In this document: positions 1-11,900 of the stretch, piece after piece
Numbering within the stretch: the stretch's first letter is position 1
Layout: each line of letters starts with the position of its first letter
Assembly: GCA_009760885.1 (NCBI GenBank)
Contig: CM019708.1
Coordinates: forward strand, 13,069,931 to 13,133,930
Direction of reading: 5' to 3'
Origin: Achatina immaculata
Lineage: Eukaryota; Mollusca; Gastropoda; Stylommatophora; Achatinidae
DNA: 64,000 bases
The notes under the pieces: model-generated
Databases searched by the model: none
Seen by the model: the letters and a program-made list of their open reading frames with translations, nothing else
What the model was told of the DNA's origin: nothing
Translations under genes and position numbers: made by a program

Positions 1-378
1 GTAACGGGCGGCATTAGCAGTGTCGAATGTCCTTAACCAAAAAAAAAAAAAGAGAGAATTATTAACTTTGTCTGTCGCCGAACTGTCTGCAGTGGAGACT
101 TCTAAGAGTTGCGTAGGCATACAAATGTTATGTTGGAAAAAACCCACACAAACAGAATATCATATGTCACTCAAAAGTAGTGTGGGTGGGTGTGTGTGTG
201 TTTAAGCAAAGAGAACTAGTTTGAAATTATCGTTCTCCACATCTTCCTCAACTTGCCCTTCATCTTTTCCTTCTCTTCCGCAGTATGCTTCTAGTTATCA
301 CTGTTATACATTATCATTCTTGTAATAATAATAATTTACGTAAATTAAAATCATCGTAATCCTCCTCATCATCTTCAT
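1..378. other. Intergenic sequence, no gene seen
   Basis: No coding exon is recognisable. The stretch has a short A-run near 41-50, a GT-rich run near 180-200 and AT-rich sequence. It ends where the endonuclease remnant of the following LINE becomes readable. Confidence 0.5.
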
Positions 379-3116
379 CGAGTAACTGAAACATCATCCA
401 CACTAATAGATCACATATATGTAGCTCATCTAAAAAACATTATAGAATGTAAAATCCCTCACACATCACTGATTGATCATTATCCTGTCTGTTGCACATG
501 GACACGACATGGGTTGAAAATTCCCCAAAATAAACATACCATTATTCTTCTTCTTCTTCGTTCGCATTGTCTGTCTATATCTGCAGTCCTGTCTCTTTGA
601 TAAATTTCACTGTTTTTTTTGTAATTCATGTATGATACCAGTATTAACTTTAGAAGTTTTAGCGAATTCAGCTTAGAATCATTTCTGAAAGAGTTACAAG
701 TAGAGCCTTTAGATCATGTGTACCAACTAACTGACCTCGATAAGGCACTGGAATACTGGATAAAAATTTTTCTGGATATATTTGACAAGCATGTTCCTAT
801 TAAGGAGGTGAGAGTTAACCATCGAGTCTGGAAAGCAATTAACATTCTAGCAAACAAGAGAAAACAGTCTGACTTACAGAGTTATAATCATGTGCCTGCA
901 TGTGAAGAGTTCAGCATTCACTTCAGAGGTGAAGTCAGTATCTTAAAATCTTCACTACGAACCCCTTCTTGTGACTTAAGCGAATTAAATAAATTTATAT
1001 GTAGCAAATTTGCAAATCTAAAGCACCCCAGTATTCCTTTCATGTCAGTTAGTGAAGTTTACAATTTTCTTTCATCTCTGAAGAACAACAACAAAGCAGG
1101 ACTTGATTTTATTCTTATCTTATATCTTATATCCTTCCCGTGCCGTTAGACGTCACATAGGGCTCGCAAAGTAGTTCGCCAATTTTTCCTGTCTTCGGCG
1201 AGTCTTTCAACCTCAACAAAGGATTTTATGCCTGTTAACTTGGCCTCTCTTAATAATGTCCTCTTCAGAGTTTCACGCGGTCTGCCCCTTTTTCTTCGGC
1301 CTGTTGTGTTCCACTTGACAGCTTGTTTTGGGATTCTCTGATTTTATTAGCAACAAGATATTACGCTACTCAGCCCCAGTAATTACAGATACACTAACAT
1401 ACGCTTACAATCAGTGCATTGTACATTGTCATTTTCATCAGGCTTTTAAAATTGCAAATATATATCCCTTTTTTAAATTTGGTTCGGAGAAAAATCTCTC
1501 AAGCTATAGACCAATTTCCATTCTATCGATTTTGTCAAAACCACTAGAAAAACACATACAAAAAACAACCTTACAACACATGGAGGAAAATGATTTGATT
1601 GTTGACTGTCAGTCAGGTTTTAGACCGAAACATTCCTGCCACACAGCTCTCACAAAAATGACAGAATGTTGGTTATCTAATATAAACTATGATAAATTAT
1701 GTGGTGCTGTCTTTGTTGACTTTAAAAAAGCATTTGACATGATTGATCATGAAATCTTAGTTAGAAAGCTTGAGACTTATAAATGACACCCTGGCTTGAC
1801 AAAATTTATTACATCTTTTCTTTCCAACAGACAACAGGTAGTTTCCCTCAAAAACTCTAAGTCAAGTTCATCTGTGGTTGATAATGGTTTTCCACAAGGG
1901 TCTATTCTTGGTCCTCTCCTTTTCACCACCTACATCAGTGATCTTTCACTTCATCTCAAAAAATCATCTTGTGACCTTTTTGCTGATGACTGCACAGTTT
2001 ACACTAGTGACAATGACTGTATTAACCTTGAGTCAACTCTTCGAATTGAAATAAACAGTCTAATTAACTGGAGCAACAACAACAGAATGCTCAAAACCAC
2101 CAGCAAAACAAAATCCGTGCTCATTACAACAAGACAGAAATTAACAAAGTCACCAACAACAACACTACAGCTCCACGCTGGAACTTCACAGGCAGAGAAT
2201 GTTAGTGAACATAAAACTCTAGATCTCATGACTAACCACCACCTCAGCTGGAATAATCATGTAGACAATCTAACCAAACTCATTGCACAAAAAGTTTACC
2301 AATTTACTAAAATTAAACGTTTTCTTAACATAGACACCAGATACAAACACACTTGGACTACTGTTCCACAGTCTGGGATGGTTGTTCCTTGTCAAAGATT
2401 AAAAGACTTCATTCACTTCAAAAACGAGCAATAAGGCCTATAGATGACAAACATGCAGCACATATTACAAATAAGGACAAACATCTTGATATTCTACCCT
2501 TCAAGAAGAGATTTATTTTCAACAAGGCCAAGTTAATTCATAAAATTCTATCGCTCAATGCTCCACCCTATCTGTGGTCGTTGTTCAGATCCAACCCAAA
2601 ACACAGTCAATGCTTAAGCATCTGTATTCTCCCAAAACCAAGGTTTGACATGTTTAAAAAAAGCTTGTCTTACTTAGCTGCCCACCTTTGGAATGGCTTA
2701 CCAATTTATGCAAAACGTACAAGTAATATTCGTTCTTATAACTTCAGACTTTATCAACATCTGTTTAATATGGACTATATGCTTCCCTAAGCATAGTCTG
2801 AAGTAAAATATGGCTTGTTTATTCTATTTTTTAACATCATTTCCATAAATGTGTTAGTTTTGAATGAATGTAAGAATGCAAGTTTGTTGCATAAATCAGA
2901 GTGTGGAGTGTATGGACAAGAGATAAGTTTATTATTTATTTATGTAATCACTGAATTGTGTCTTCATGATTATTAATGCTCATTAATAAATGCTGAATGA
3001 CTGTGACTGAGTGAAAGCTGTATGATGAAGGGCAGAATGTTAGACGGGCCTGCGTGCCCAATTCTTAACCCTTTGAAAATAAAGTATGTTCGTTCGTTCT
3101 TTCGTTCGTTCGTTCG
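379..3116 (+). mobile_element. CR1/L2-like non-LTR retrotransposon, 5'-truncated and decayed
   Basis: This is the remains of a LINE open reading frame that would encode an apurinic endonuclease plus reverse transcriptase. The end of the endonuclease is readable at about 379-540. The linker follows at 628-1104 and the reverse transcriptase at 1340-2430, with the motifs VFVDFKKAFD, GFPQGSILGPLL and LFADDCTVY (the catalytic FADD box). A C-terminal segment is at 2353-2790. Stops and frameshifts break the frame near 1785 and 2400, so it is dead. The 3' untranslated part (about 2898-3116) ends in a tetranucleotide tail of TTCG units, and nearly the same 3' end recurs at 60381-60583. The frame is also split by a foreign insertion at 1114-1338, and about 90 bp near 541-630 do not read as LINE. 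Assignment to CR1/L2 rather than another RNase H-less clade is inference. Confidence 0.85.
1104..1348 (-). mobile_element. Family A RTE-like LINE 3' fragment nested in the CR1/L2-like element
   Basis: A 225-bp insert (1114-1338) lies on the minus strand and matches the 3' end of family A (compare 49920-50160). It is flanked by the 10-bp direct repeat TGATTTTATT at 1104-1113 and 1339-1348, the target-site duplication. Ignoring the insert and one repeat copy, the host frame runs uninterrupted from ...AGLDF into ISNKIL..., which fixes the boundaries. The 3' tail is the family A ATAAG-type simple repeat. Confidence 0.92.
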
Positions 3117-3207
3117 TAATTATAACCATCATAATAATCATTCTCATCGTCATAATTACACTCCGCATAAAGTCCTCTTTTAAAAAGATATATAATGGTG
3201 AAAAAAA

Positions 3208-3352
3208 GAGAGGAAGACCAAGGTGAAGATGGCAAGACATCGTTGATAAACTGCAAATGGATGCATCAGCAGCAGGGCATCTTGCTTACAACCGAGAGGC
3301 CTACAGGAGTGATGTTAGGGAGGCAAAGTTCCACAAGGGACATGCAAATAAC
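3208..3352 (+). mobile_element. Family B RTE-like LINE 3' end
   Basis: This is a 3'-terminal fragment coding the end of the LINE protein (GRPR.RW motif, then [18 protein letters not shown]). The same terminus occurs at 30590-30745, 31039-31124, 41246-41336, 45505-45655 and, inverted, at 19090-19260. It is only a short 5'-truncated relic. Confidence 0.8.
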
Positions 3353-3464
3353 AGAGTGATAAAGTCCTCATCATCCACATTATTATAATAACCACAATTT
3401 ATATCCTCGCAGTTATAATCATCGTACTCCTCCGCTTCCTCTTGACTTTATTGAACTTAACCAA

Positions 3465-3530
3465 CGTACTTCTCATAGTACTTCTCATCGTACTTCTCAT
3501 CGTACTTCTCATCGTACTTCTCATCGTACT
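3465..3530. repeat. 12-bp tandem repeat, about 5.5 copies
   Basis: The unit CGTACTTCTCAT is repeated with one variant copy. It gives spurious repetitive reading frames on both strands. Confidence 0.95.
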
Positions 3531-3724
3531 GGTGATTATAATTACCATATTCCCCTCTACTCCATTAATCATAATATTACTTATAATCATGACAATTTTC
3601 GTCATCATTATCCATTTCCTTCTAATTACTATCCTCATTTAATCCCAGAATTTCCTTCTCTCTCCGGTCGTCCGGCAAATGATGACAAAGTGGGACAGGA
3701 TTGTATGCCCTTGTCACACTGTCA

Positions 3725-5290
3725 AGGTCTTGATGTATAAACTAGGAAAAAAATAGGAACGGCTTTAATTAACGAGCACACAGTAGTGATTTTTCGGTGT
3801 GAACCTTGATCATGCAAAAACACACAGGACGAAGAAACAGAGAAAGAAGATAAAATATGAATTCATGTGAATGCTATTTTTAAAAAAAGTAGGAATCGGG
3901 GGGGGGGGGGGGGGGGGGGGGAAGAAATGGAGCACTTAGCAGTGACTTATAAGAAGCTGTGACTTGTGAGAAGCTGTAACTTGTAAGAGGCTGTGTCCGG
4001 AATGTAGTGTAGAAAATATTTAAATGGGGACTTGTGATTTGTGATAGATGGGTCGTAAGAAGGGTGAGAGAGGCGCGGATAGGAGAGAGAGTGATACAAA
4101 GGTAATCTAACAGGGGGAAGGTGAAATAGGTGATTGTAGCTGGGGTTGAGAGGTTATTATATTATGCTATGAGGAAGCTCTGAACTATGTGTTGCAAGTG
4201 AGAAAGGAGTGGGTCTCAGTGCAGAGATAATATGGTTGTGGAAGAGGGGAATGTTAGGTGTAAGTGAATTGCGAGTTCAAACCAGGTGGTTCCAGCGTTC
4301 CATGTTCTTGAATGTAACGGTTCTCAAGCGCTAGGCGACTTCTGCCATCAGCGTGACATTGTTTGATGGCTGTTAGCAGAAAATAGATTTGCCTCTGTGG
4401 TTGGATACACTGAAATAATTAGGGACTGGTTTTGAAGCATGCTGGGTGATATCACACAGATGTTTCTGCATGTGGTCCTCTAATCTGAGACAAGTTCCAT
4501 TAATATAAGTTATCCTGCGTCTTTTGTATACAATGTCATATATCACATGACGGGACTCGCATGTGAATCCCTCATGGAGAGTGAGGATAGTTTTGTGAAA
4601 GGTGATCGTTTTCGTTTCCCAGACTACCGGGCAGGTAACGCAGCGAGTGTGGTTACATTTTCTGGTGCCAGCAAATGCAAGATACCGCTTCAAATGGCTA
4701 TGGACGAGGATGTTCTTGAGATCTGGTTCCCATTTGTGTCTTATAAGGGTGGATCAGAGAAGATGTTGCGAGTACTGGGGTCGAGTTGGATTAGTGGCAG
4801 ATGACGATAAAGAATTTTCTTAACCATCTGACCATGCGGGTGAAAAGGAAGTACTAACTTAACCCTGTCCGATGGGGTAACAGGCTTTTTCCTAAATAAT
4901 TCTTTGCGGCTCACTAGTTGGATGCGGTTGAATGCTCTCCAAAGGACATTTTCTGGTAGTGGCGATGACGGAAAAATTCTAATAACTTGTTGGACTGATC
5001 TATAAAGTCCAATTTATCCTGACATAGGCGGCGAAGACGGAGGAGTTGGGAGTATGGGATGGAGTTCTTACAAGCTTCAGGTGAGAGGAAGTGTAAAGCA
5101 AACAGGTGTGGCTGTGGGTGGGCTTGTGAAGTAAGAGATGACAAGCCTGCCCGTGCCGATATGTTTTGATGGCAAAAAAGTTGACAGACTTGTCAGAAAT
5201 TTCACAGGTGAATTTAATGTTCTCTTTTAGCAGGTTGGCGAATTCAATAAAATTTTGTAACTCGTCCCTCGTTCAGAGTACAGATAGGGA
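3725..5290 (-). mobile_element. Penelope-like element, 3' half, decayed
   Basis: This minus-strand relic belongs to a Penelope-like retroelement, whose protein joins a reverse transcriptase to a GIY-YIG endonuclease. Reading the minus strand, 5285-5165 holds the end of the reverse transcriptase (IKFTCEISDKSVNFF). A connecting region follows at about 5144-4700. Then comes the Cys motif CNHTRCVTC and a GIY-YIG-like segment (VIYDIVYKRRRITYINGT) in the frame at 4693-4373. The untranslated tail reaches 3725. The same arrangement is at 36365-37812. The usual GET of the endonuclease reads NGT here and frameshifts separate the blocks, so it is not functional. Confidence 0.8.
3897..3921. repeat. Long poly-G run
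   Basis: A homopolymer of about 23 G interrupts the tail of the Penelope-like element. Length may be unreliable because such runs are hard to sequence. Confidence 0.8.
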
Positions 5291-6055
5291 AGAAAATATA
5301 CTTTGCCTTGCAACACTTGTTAAAATCCAAAATCCTGTCCCAAAACACCAAAATAACAATCTACAAAACTATAATAAGACCAGCCGTCATGTATGGATCA
5401 GAAACATCGAGTATGACAAAGAAAGATGAACAACAATTGCAAATCTGTGAGAACAAGATCCTAAGAAGAATCTTTGACCCGATAAAGGATACAAGCAGTG
5501 GAGAATGGAGAGCTAGAAAAAACACTGAACAGCTTATTTAAATCCCAATGAATTATAAATGTCTTGAAACTGAACAGATTATGCTGGCTAGGGAATGTAG
5601 AAAGAATGGAAGAGAACAGGCAAATGAAAATGATGTATGCACAAGAGATGAGTGAAACAAGACCAAAGGTAGACCAAGACAGAGATGGAAAGACAACATA
5701 GAAGATGATATATAAGAAATTAGTGTCACCAACTGGAGAGAGAAGATTAGGAACAGAGAGGAATGGAGGCGAACTTTTGAAGCATGCTGGGTGATATCAC
5801 ACAGACCAGTTCCATTAATATAAGTTATCCTGCATCTTTTGTATACAATGGCATATATCACTTTACGAGACTCGCATGTGAATCCCTTATGGAGAGTGAG
5901 GATAGTTTTGTGAAAGATGATCGTTTCGTTTCTTCGGAAAGCTGAAGAAGAAGATGAAGAAGAAGAAGACGAAGAAGAAGAAGAAGAAAAAAAAGAAGGA
6001 GAAGAAGAAGAAAGAAGAAGAAGAAAAGAAGAAGAAGAAGAAGAAGAACTCGTTC
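5291..6055 (+). mobile_element. Family C RTE-like LINE 3' end with expanded GAA tail
   Basis: The C-terminal part of a LINE protein is readable, including ILSQNTKITIYKTIIRPAVM, then [15 protein letters not shown] and a later RMEENRQ.KMMYAQEM segment. The family terminus (CGGAAAGCTGAAGAAGAA) appears at 5937, followed by about 110 bp of GAA-rich simple repeat. A 157-bp Penelope-like fragment replaces part of the last coding segment at 5777-5933. Sister copies are at 6608-6960 (minus), 33677-33946 and 57600-58046. Confidence 0.8.
5777..5933 (-). mobile_element. Penelope-like GIY-YIG fragment inside a family C LINE
   Basis: The fragment closely matches 4430-4610 of the larger Penelope-like copy, including its ATATAAGTTATCCTGC stretch. 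It interrupts the family C sequence just before its GAA tail. Confidence 0.75.
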
Positions 6056-6600
6056 TTTGGTATACAGGCAACTCCAAGACCTTGTGCAGAAGACAAGTGT
6101 CTTTCATTCTCTCTAAGAAACAGGTCATTTATGGCGGTATGGGAATTTTTTTGCTCATGGTTATCACGTGTGACAGAACGAACCAATCAGGTTAGTGAAA
6201 CGACTCAAGTAGAAGACAGCGACGAACGGGTTGTGTGAGTGAGAAAAAGGACTGCCTAAGCCTAAATCTCTGCCTTGTGCTGCCACTTGACCAGGTCACT
6301 AAGGTCTCACGTCCATGTTGACGGAACATGGCCAAACACTGCGGCAAAAGCAAACCTTCGGCATCCCAAAAGTAAACATTAGAGAAGGGTCTAGAAGCTT
6401 GGCAAAACACACTGAGGATCCAACAAGCAGAGAACGGGATACTTGTTTGGAAGATGGCCAGGCTCAGGCAAAGAAAGACGATGGGGCACAGTTCTCACTT
6501 GTCTAAATTTATTATTGCACTACAAACCAAGCACAGGTGTCTCTGTATAGAAGGTTTCTCAGTAAAAACATGTGGTTAACTCATTAACTCCTGGCTTTAA
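6056..6600. other. Unassigned non-repetitive sequence
   Basis: No gene is supported. A 63-codon frame at 6315-6506 has no recognisable domain. A CCAAT-type motif sits near 6180, but nothing shows it is a promoter; it could in principle belong to an upstream exon of gene 1. Confidence 0.3.
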
Positions 6601-6607
6601 TTTACTT

Positions 6608-6960
6608 GCCTTTCTTCCTCTTCAGCTTTCCGAGCCATTACGCCTCTTGCTCCAGATAAAGTTCGCCTCCATTCCTCTCTATTCCTAATCTTCTCTCTTC
6701 AGTTGGTGACACCAATTTCTTTTATATCATCTTCTATGTTGTCTTTCCATCTCTGTCTTGGTCTACCCTTGGTCTTGTTTCCTTCATCTCTTGTGCATAC
6801 ATCATTTTCGTTTGTCTGTTCTCTTCCGTTCTTTCTACATGCCCCAGCCAGCGTAGTCTGTTCAGTTTCAAGACATTTATAATTCGTTGGGATCTAAATA
6901 AGCTGTTCAGTTCAGTGTTTTTTTTCTAGCTCTCTATTCTCCACTGTTGCTATCTTAAAT
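6608..6960 (-). mobile_element. Family C RTE-like LINE 3' end, inverted copy
   Basis: The minus strand carries the same terminal segment as 57660-58046, from the RARKNTEL region to the GGCTCGGAAAGCTGAAG terminus. With the + copy at 5291-6055 it forms an interrupted inverted pair about 550 bp apart. Confidence 0.8.
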
Positions 6961-7958
6961 TACTTGCTCTACTAGAATAAATTTTGATAAGAAATTTTGG
7001 TTAAAAAAATGAGTGGGGGGTTGGGGGAGGGGGGAAGCTGGGATAATATTACTGTATAACCTAAAAATGTGATTCGGGTTAGAAATGTGCAACTTTTTAG
7101 TTTATTTAGGCTGCTCAAAATATCTCTCTGAGCATTGATTCACGAGCCGTGTAAGAGCCACAACTCTGCCAGGTGTTGTTCCAGAGTGAAAGAGTTAACA
7201 ATCACGGTCTCTTATTTGTTAAAAAAAAAAGACCCATCTTTTACAAATCTTCACAATCTTTTACAAAAATACTTCTGATGCTTAAACATCGAGCTTAAAA
7301 TCCCACTATTTTAAAGTTAGAACCAAAGCATCATGGACACTGAAAGGAACTAACTTAATTATTTAAATTACTACGGAAGGAAATATTCACATCTTTTTCG
7401 TCATTGTTTTAAAAATCAAGTTAGTTTTCAGCAAAATGTTTCAAGATTATCGTTAAACTCTGAAATAGTCGTATAGTTTATAGTTTTAATTACGCCAGCG
7501 TTAATCTGCAAAATGTTCTCATGATATAAGAGAGTCGTGACAAGATTCCAGTATAGAGCGACAAAGCTTAACTTCTTGGGCGGTTTCACTGGGTCAGTAT
7601 TTGGATCTCTGTGTTTCATAGTGGGTTTAGTTTTTTGAGGATACGTTCCACAGTTTGAGGTTCCTGGGAATATACACAGAGAAAAGAATTTCCGACCTTA
7701 AACTTGGTACACATATGCTTTCTAAGTCGGTTGCGTCCTATTCTGGGGCGGAATTTGATGACTTGTTCATTTCTGTTTGGCAGATGATGTTCATCACCTG
7801 AATTTTAAACTCGATGTTTGTGGTGTTTGTGATGTTTGTGGCCTTTAGAGGGCCTTTCGAATATGTCAAAAAATCATGTAGAAGTCAGATTCTAATGCTG
7901 AACTCTCAGCAATAAATTATACAACGTTCCATTCTTTTTTTTAATTCTTTGTTTAACA
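6961..7958. other. Upstream region of gene 1, no coding feature
   Basis: AT-rich sequence with short A and G runs. A pyrimidine tract followed by AACAG at 7955-7959 looks like a splice acceptor, suggesting that gene 1 has an untranslated first exon somewhere upstream that I cannot locate. Confidence 0.4.
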
Positions 7959-7959
7959 G

Positions 7960-8023
7960 ATAAAAGGAGCAATGACTTCAAACATGGATGTTGCTGTAAT
8001 TCTTCTGTGGGCGACTCTGAGTG
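7960..8023 (+). CDS. Gene 1 coding exon 1 (signal peptide)
   Basis: An acceptor at 7958-7959 precedes a 12-nt leader and the ATG at 7972. The exon codes 17 residues plus one base and ends at the strong donor GTAAGT (8024). The hydrophobic core VAVILLWATL is typical of a secretory signal. Confidence 0.8.
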
Positions 8024-8506
8024 GTAAGTGTGACCATTGTTTTTGTGTGGTGGAGACCCATGTGGAAGCATATGAAAGTCTCACTGTGTATGTTTGTAAC
8101 TCTCGCTATGTTGTGTTTGTAATTTTCGCTCTGTGTATGTTTGTAACTTTCGCTGTGCTATGTTTGTAATTCCTATCGAATATCTGTAAATTTCATGCTG
8201 TAAATGGATATTGCTTCGTGAGTGTCTTTTCCCTCGCTGTGGCGAAGTCTCGTATTCATGTGACAGACTTTAACGTGAAAGTCTTTTTCCCCTTTATACA
8301 CCGACAGTTGGCTGTTTATCATTATCAAAGGGCCCTTACTCTGAAAAATTATATTATCCGTTTTTCGAAGCAGTTTTCCTTAACACTTGTGTGTCATTTA
8401 TACATCCGTAGTAGACAATCCAGATTCTCAGGACACGTTCTACGGCCAGCCAAGCTAGAATAAATTGTGACAACAGGAAAGATAGAAGGCAAAAGAAACC
8501 GAGGTT

Positions 8507-8554
<48 letters not shown>

Positions 8555-8932
8555 AGGATCTTTGGTAACGGTGGCTTGGAACATTTATTGAGGGAATGAT
8601 GAATTGCTGATGAAAATAACATTAAATCTGACTGCTGGCTGGTTACCCCTGCCATGTGGCCAGTCCATTCATACGTACAACTGCAGTACAACTATAACGT
8701 TCATAAATTCCACGAAGACATCACACAGCCAAAAAAAAAAACGTCCACAAAGTTACACGTTCAAACCAAGACTGACTCCACGGACACAGCCTTGCCCCCA
8801 CAATTCCCTGTCACGGGTTTTGCAGCCCACGTGACCTTCTCGAAGGATCTCAGCACCAGAAAATTCAAAAAAAAAAAAAACCCCATAATAATGCCCTTAC
8901 TATCAAGCTAACTGTTATTACACGAATACTGC

Positions 8933-8973
<41 letters not shown>

Positions 8974-11900
8974 CTGGACTAGATGGCACGGACAAAGAAT
9001 ACCAGCAGAGCTTATAATCAGCACTGGGAGCAGGAAGTTGTGGAAAGCCATGATAGCCAACACCAGTCGGCAGGGCAACAGATAGGTAGGCGGATAGATC
9101 GACTGGACGGTAACCACTGGCAGGAATCCAAGTCACAACCTTCGTATCAAAAAATCATTTCACTAACGATGAGGACCGCTTCATCACCCAAGGCTGTCAG
9201 TGACTCCCCTGTAATGATTCTCACATTGTAAACATGTGTTCCTGTGCCTTTGAAAGATCTGTTTATAGTTCACTGCGATCAAAGATACTAAAGTGCCAAA
9301 TAAGCCTCACCTTTCATTGATTTCGATATTTCCCTTGTTTTCTCTTGCACCACACCAGCTATTTCAGGTGTCAGATATCTGTCAGCTATTTCAGTTTTTA
9401 GATATATGTCAGCTATTTCAGTTCTCAGATATCTGTGCACACCTCAGCGCTGTTTTTATATACTCCATTCTTTTTCTAGTTTCCGTTTGCGATACTCTGC
9501 GCTTGATATATTTCCTTTCTTTTTTTTCTGACATTCATTCATTCATTCATTCATTCATTCATGTGGCATGTCCTTTCCAGAACGTTGTCACTCTCACAGC
9601 CTCCCTAAATACAATACGGTCTTGCGCAAGTTGACCAGCATCTTGCAGTGACATATTCAGACTTTCCGTGCAAGTTGACCAGCATCTTGCAGTGACATAT
9701 TCAGACTTTCCGTGCAAGTTGACCGGCATCTTGCAGTGACATATTCAGACTTTCCGTGCAAGTTGACCAGCATCTTGCAGTGACATATTCAGACTTTCCG
9801 TGCAAGTTGACCAGCATCTTGCAGTGACATATTCAGACTTTCCGTGCAAGTTGACCAGCATCTTGCAGTGACATATTCAGACTTTTCGTGCAAGTTGACC
9901 AGCATCTTGCAGTGACATATTCAGACTTTTCGTGCAAGTTGACCAGCATCTTGCAGTGACATATTCAGACTTTTCGTGCAAGTTGACCAGCATCTTGCAG
10001 TGACATATTCAGACTTTTCGTGCAAGTTGACCAGCATCTTGCAGTGACATATTCAGACTTTTCGTGCAAGTTGACCAGCATCTTGCAGTGACATATTCAG
10101 ACTTTTCGTGCAAGTTGACCAGCATCTTGCAGTGACATATTCAGACTGTACGCGATGTCCTGAGACCATCTGCGGTGACATAATATCTATTTTAATGTTA
10201 AATATTGTTTTAAACTCCAAATATTGTTTGAAGTCCATATTTCGCTCGGTTTACTAATCCGGTGGTACCGGGTTCAGTCCCAGCAGTTGGGATATTTTTC
10301 TAGTACACACTGAAAAAGGCCCAGGGGTCCACCCAGCCTCTAAAACTGGGTGCCAGAGAAATCTTGGAAGGTAAAGCGACCAGGGCGTGATACTGACCAC
10401 ATCACACTTTCATGTGTCGAAGGCCATGGAAAATACGCGCCTACCACCGTATTCCTCAATATGCCTTAATGGCATGGAAACGGGAATTTGATCTTTTTTA
10501 ACATAATTATTTTTTTAAATGGCATTATTTAAATGACACCGGCGCACCGTATTTCTGTAAAAAGACAGATCAGTTAAGGACTGCGGTAAAACTGGTTCTA
10601 GTAGAGTAGAGACAGTCTGAGGTGTATGGTATAGTTTTACGGGAAAATACAAAAAGGTGAAGGCGAGAAGGAATAGCAAAAGGATCAACTGATATGAGTT
10701 CGCAGAAATGTGAAACAAACAGTAACAAAGCAATGTTTCAGCCATACGATGGCTTCAACAAGGACGATGAAAATAACACACACACACACACACAATTTGT
10801 AAACACAGCGATGGCACTTAACTGCCAGAGCTCTTCTTGGTTAGGACATCAACCAAGTAATACTCCCCCCTCCCCTTTCCTCCCAACTGAAACACTGCGC
10901 AAAATTAACTTAGATCCTACCTCACAAAATGATTGAGAAGTTTTCTGCTGTCACTTTTGATCTGATTATCTTTTTCACTTAAACAAGGCTTGCTCGGGGA
11001 CTCAAGTTAATCGGTTTGTATATGTCCGTCCATAAATTTCTGATCATCTGATATGGTAAAACTTCTTGAGTTCTAAACAGAGCTTGCCTTTTTTTTCGTC
11101 TTTTATTTCAACTTCAAAGTGAACTTTCTAAAGACTGAAACGTATACACTGAAATGAAAACATTGTTAAGTGTTTGTGTTTAAACTGCTCTTCGTTCTAC
11201 ATGAGATGAGAATTATGATGAAGCAGGTAGTATATTTACTTGTATTTCCTTTTAATTGTTTCTCATTTTGTAATAAATGTGTAGTTTGTTTTATTATTTT
11301 TCTTTCATTAAATTTATAAACTGTTATTAATGCTATTTACAATTAATAGTCGGACATATTGAAATTACTTAACTTTATGACTTTGAAAATGTTAAGTGTT
11401 AATTTTAGAATTTGATGGGATGGTAGGGTATACTTCCACACAGGGCGGCAAAAGTCCAAGTGCCTACTGGGTCTTGGATCTGACCAGCTTCGGGGGGGGG
11501 GGGGGGTTCTATGCATCATGGACAAGGTACTTTCGCTGTATCAGCTGACCAGGCGAAGCAGGATCGTGTTTAGACTGCTCAAAACAATATATAAAAGGTG
11601 GCCATCTTTTCCCAATCTTTTACCTGCGTTTATCCAAGATGAGACATCTTTTCACAAGATTTTACCTGCGTTTATCAAAGATGAGACATCTTTTCACAAG
11701 ATTTTACCTGCGTTTATCAAAGATGAGACATCTTTTCACAAGATTTTACCGGCGTTTATCCAAGATGAGACATCTTTTCACAAGATTTTACCGCCTTTTA
11801 TCAAAGATGAGACATCTTTTCACAAGATTTTACCGGCGTTTATCCAAGATGAGACATCTTTTCACATTGAGAGGACGTTCCTTTGGTGTTAGAGATTTAG

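Noticed and set aside
9624..10150. CRISPR array (regular 44-bp spacing)
   Set aside because: No unique spacers: the entire 44-bp unit repeats, and the genome is animal.
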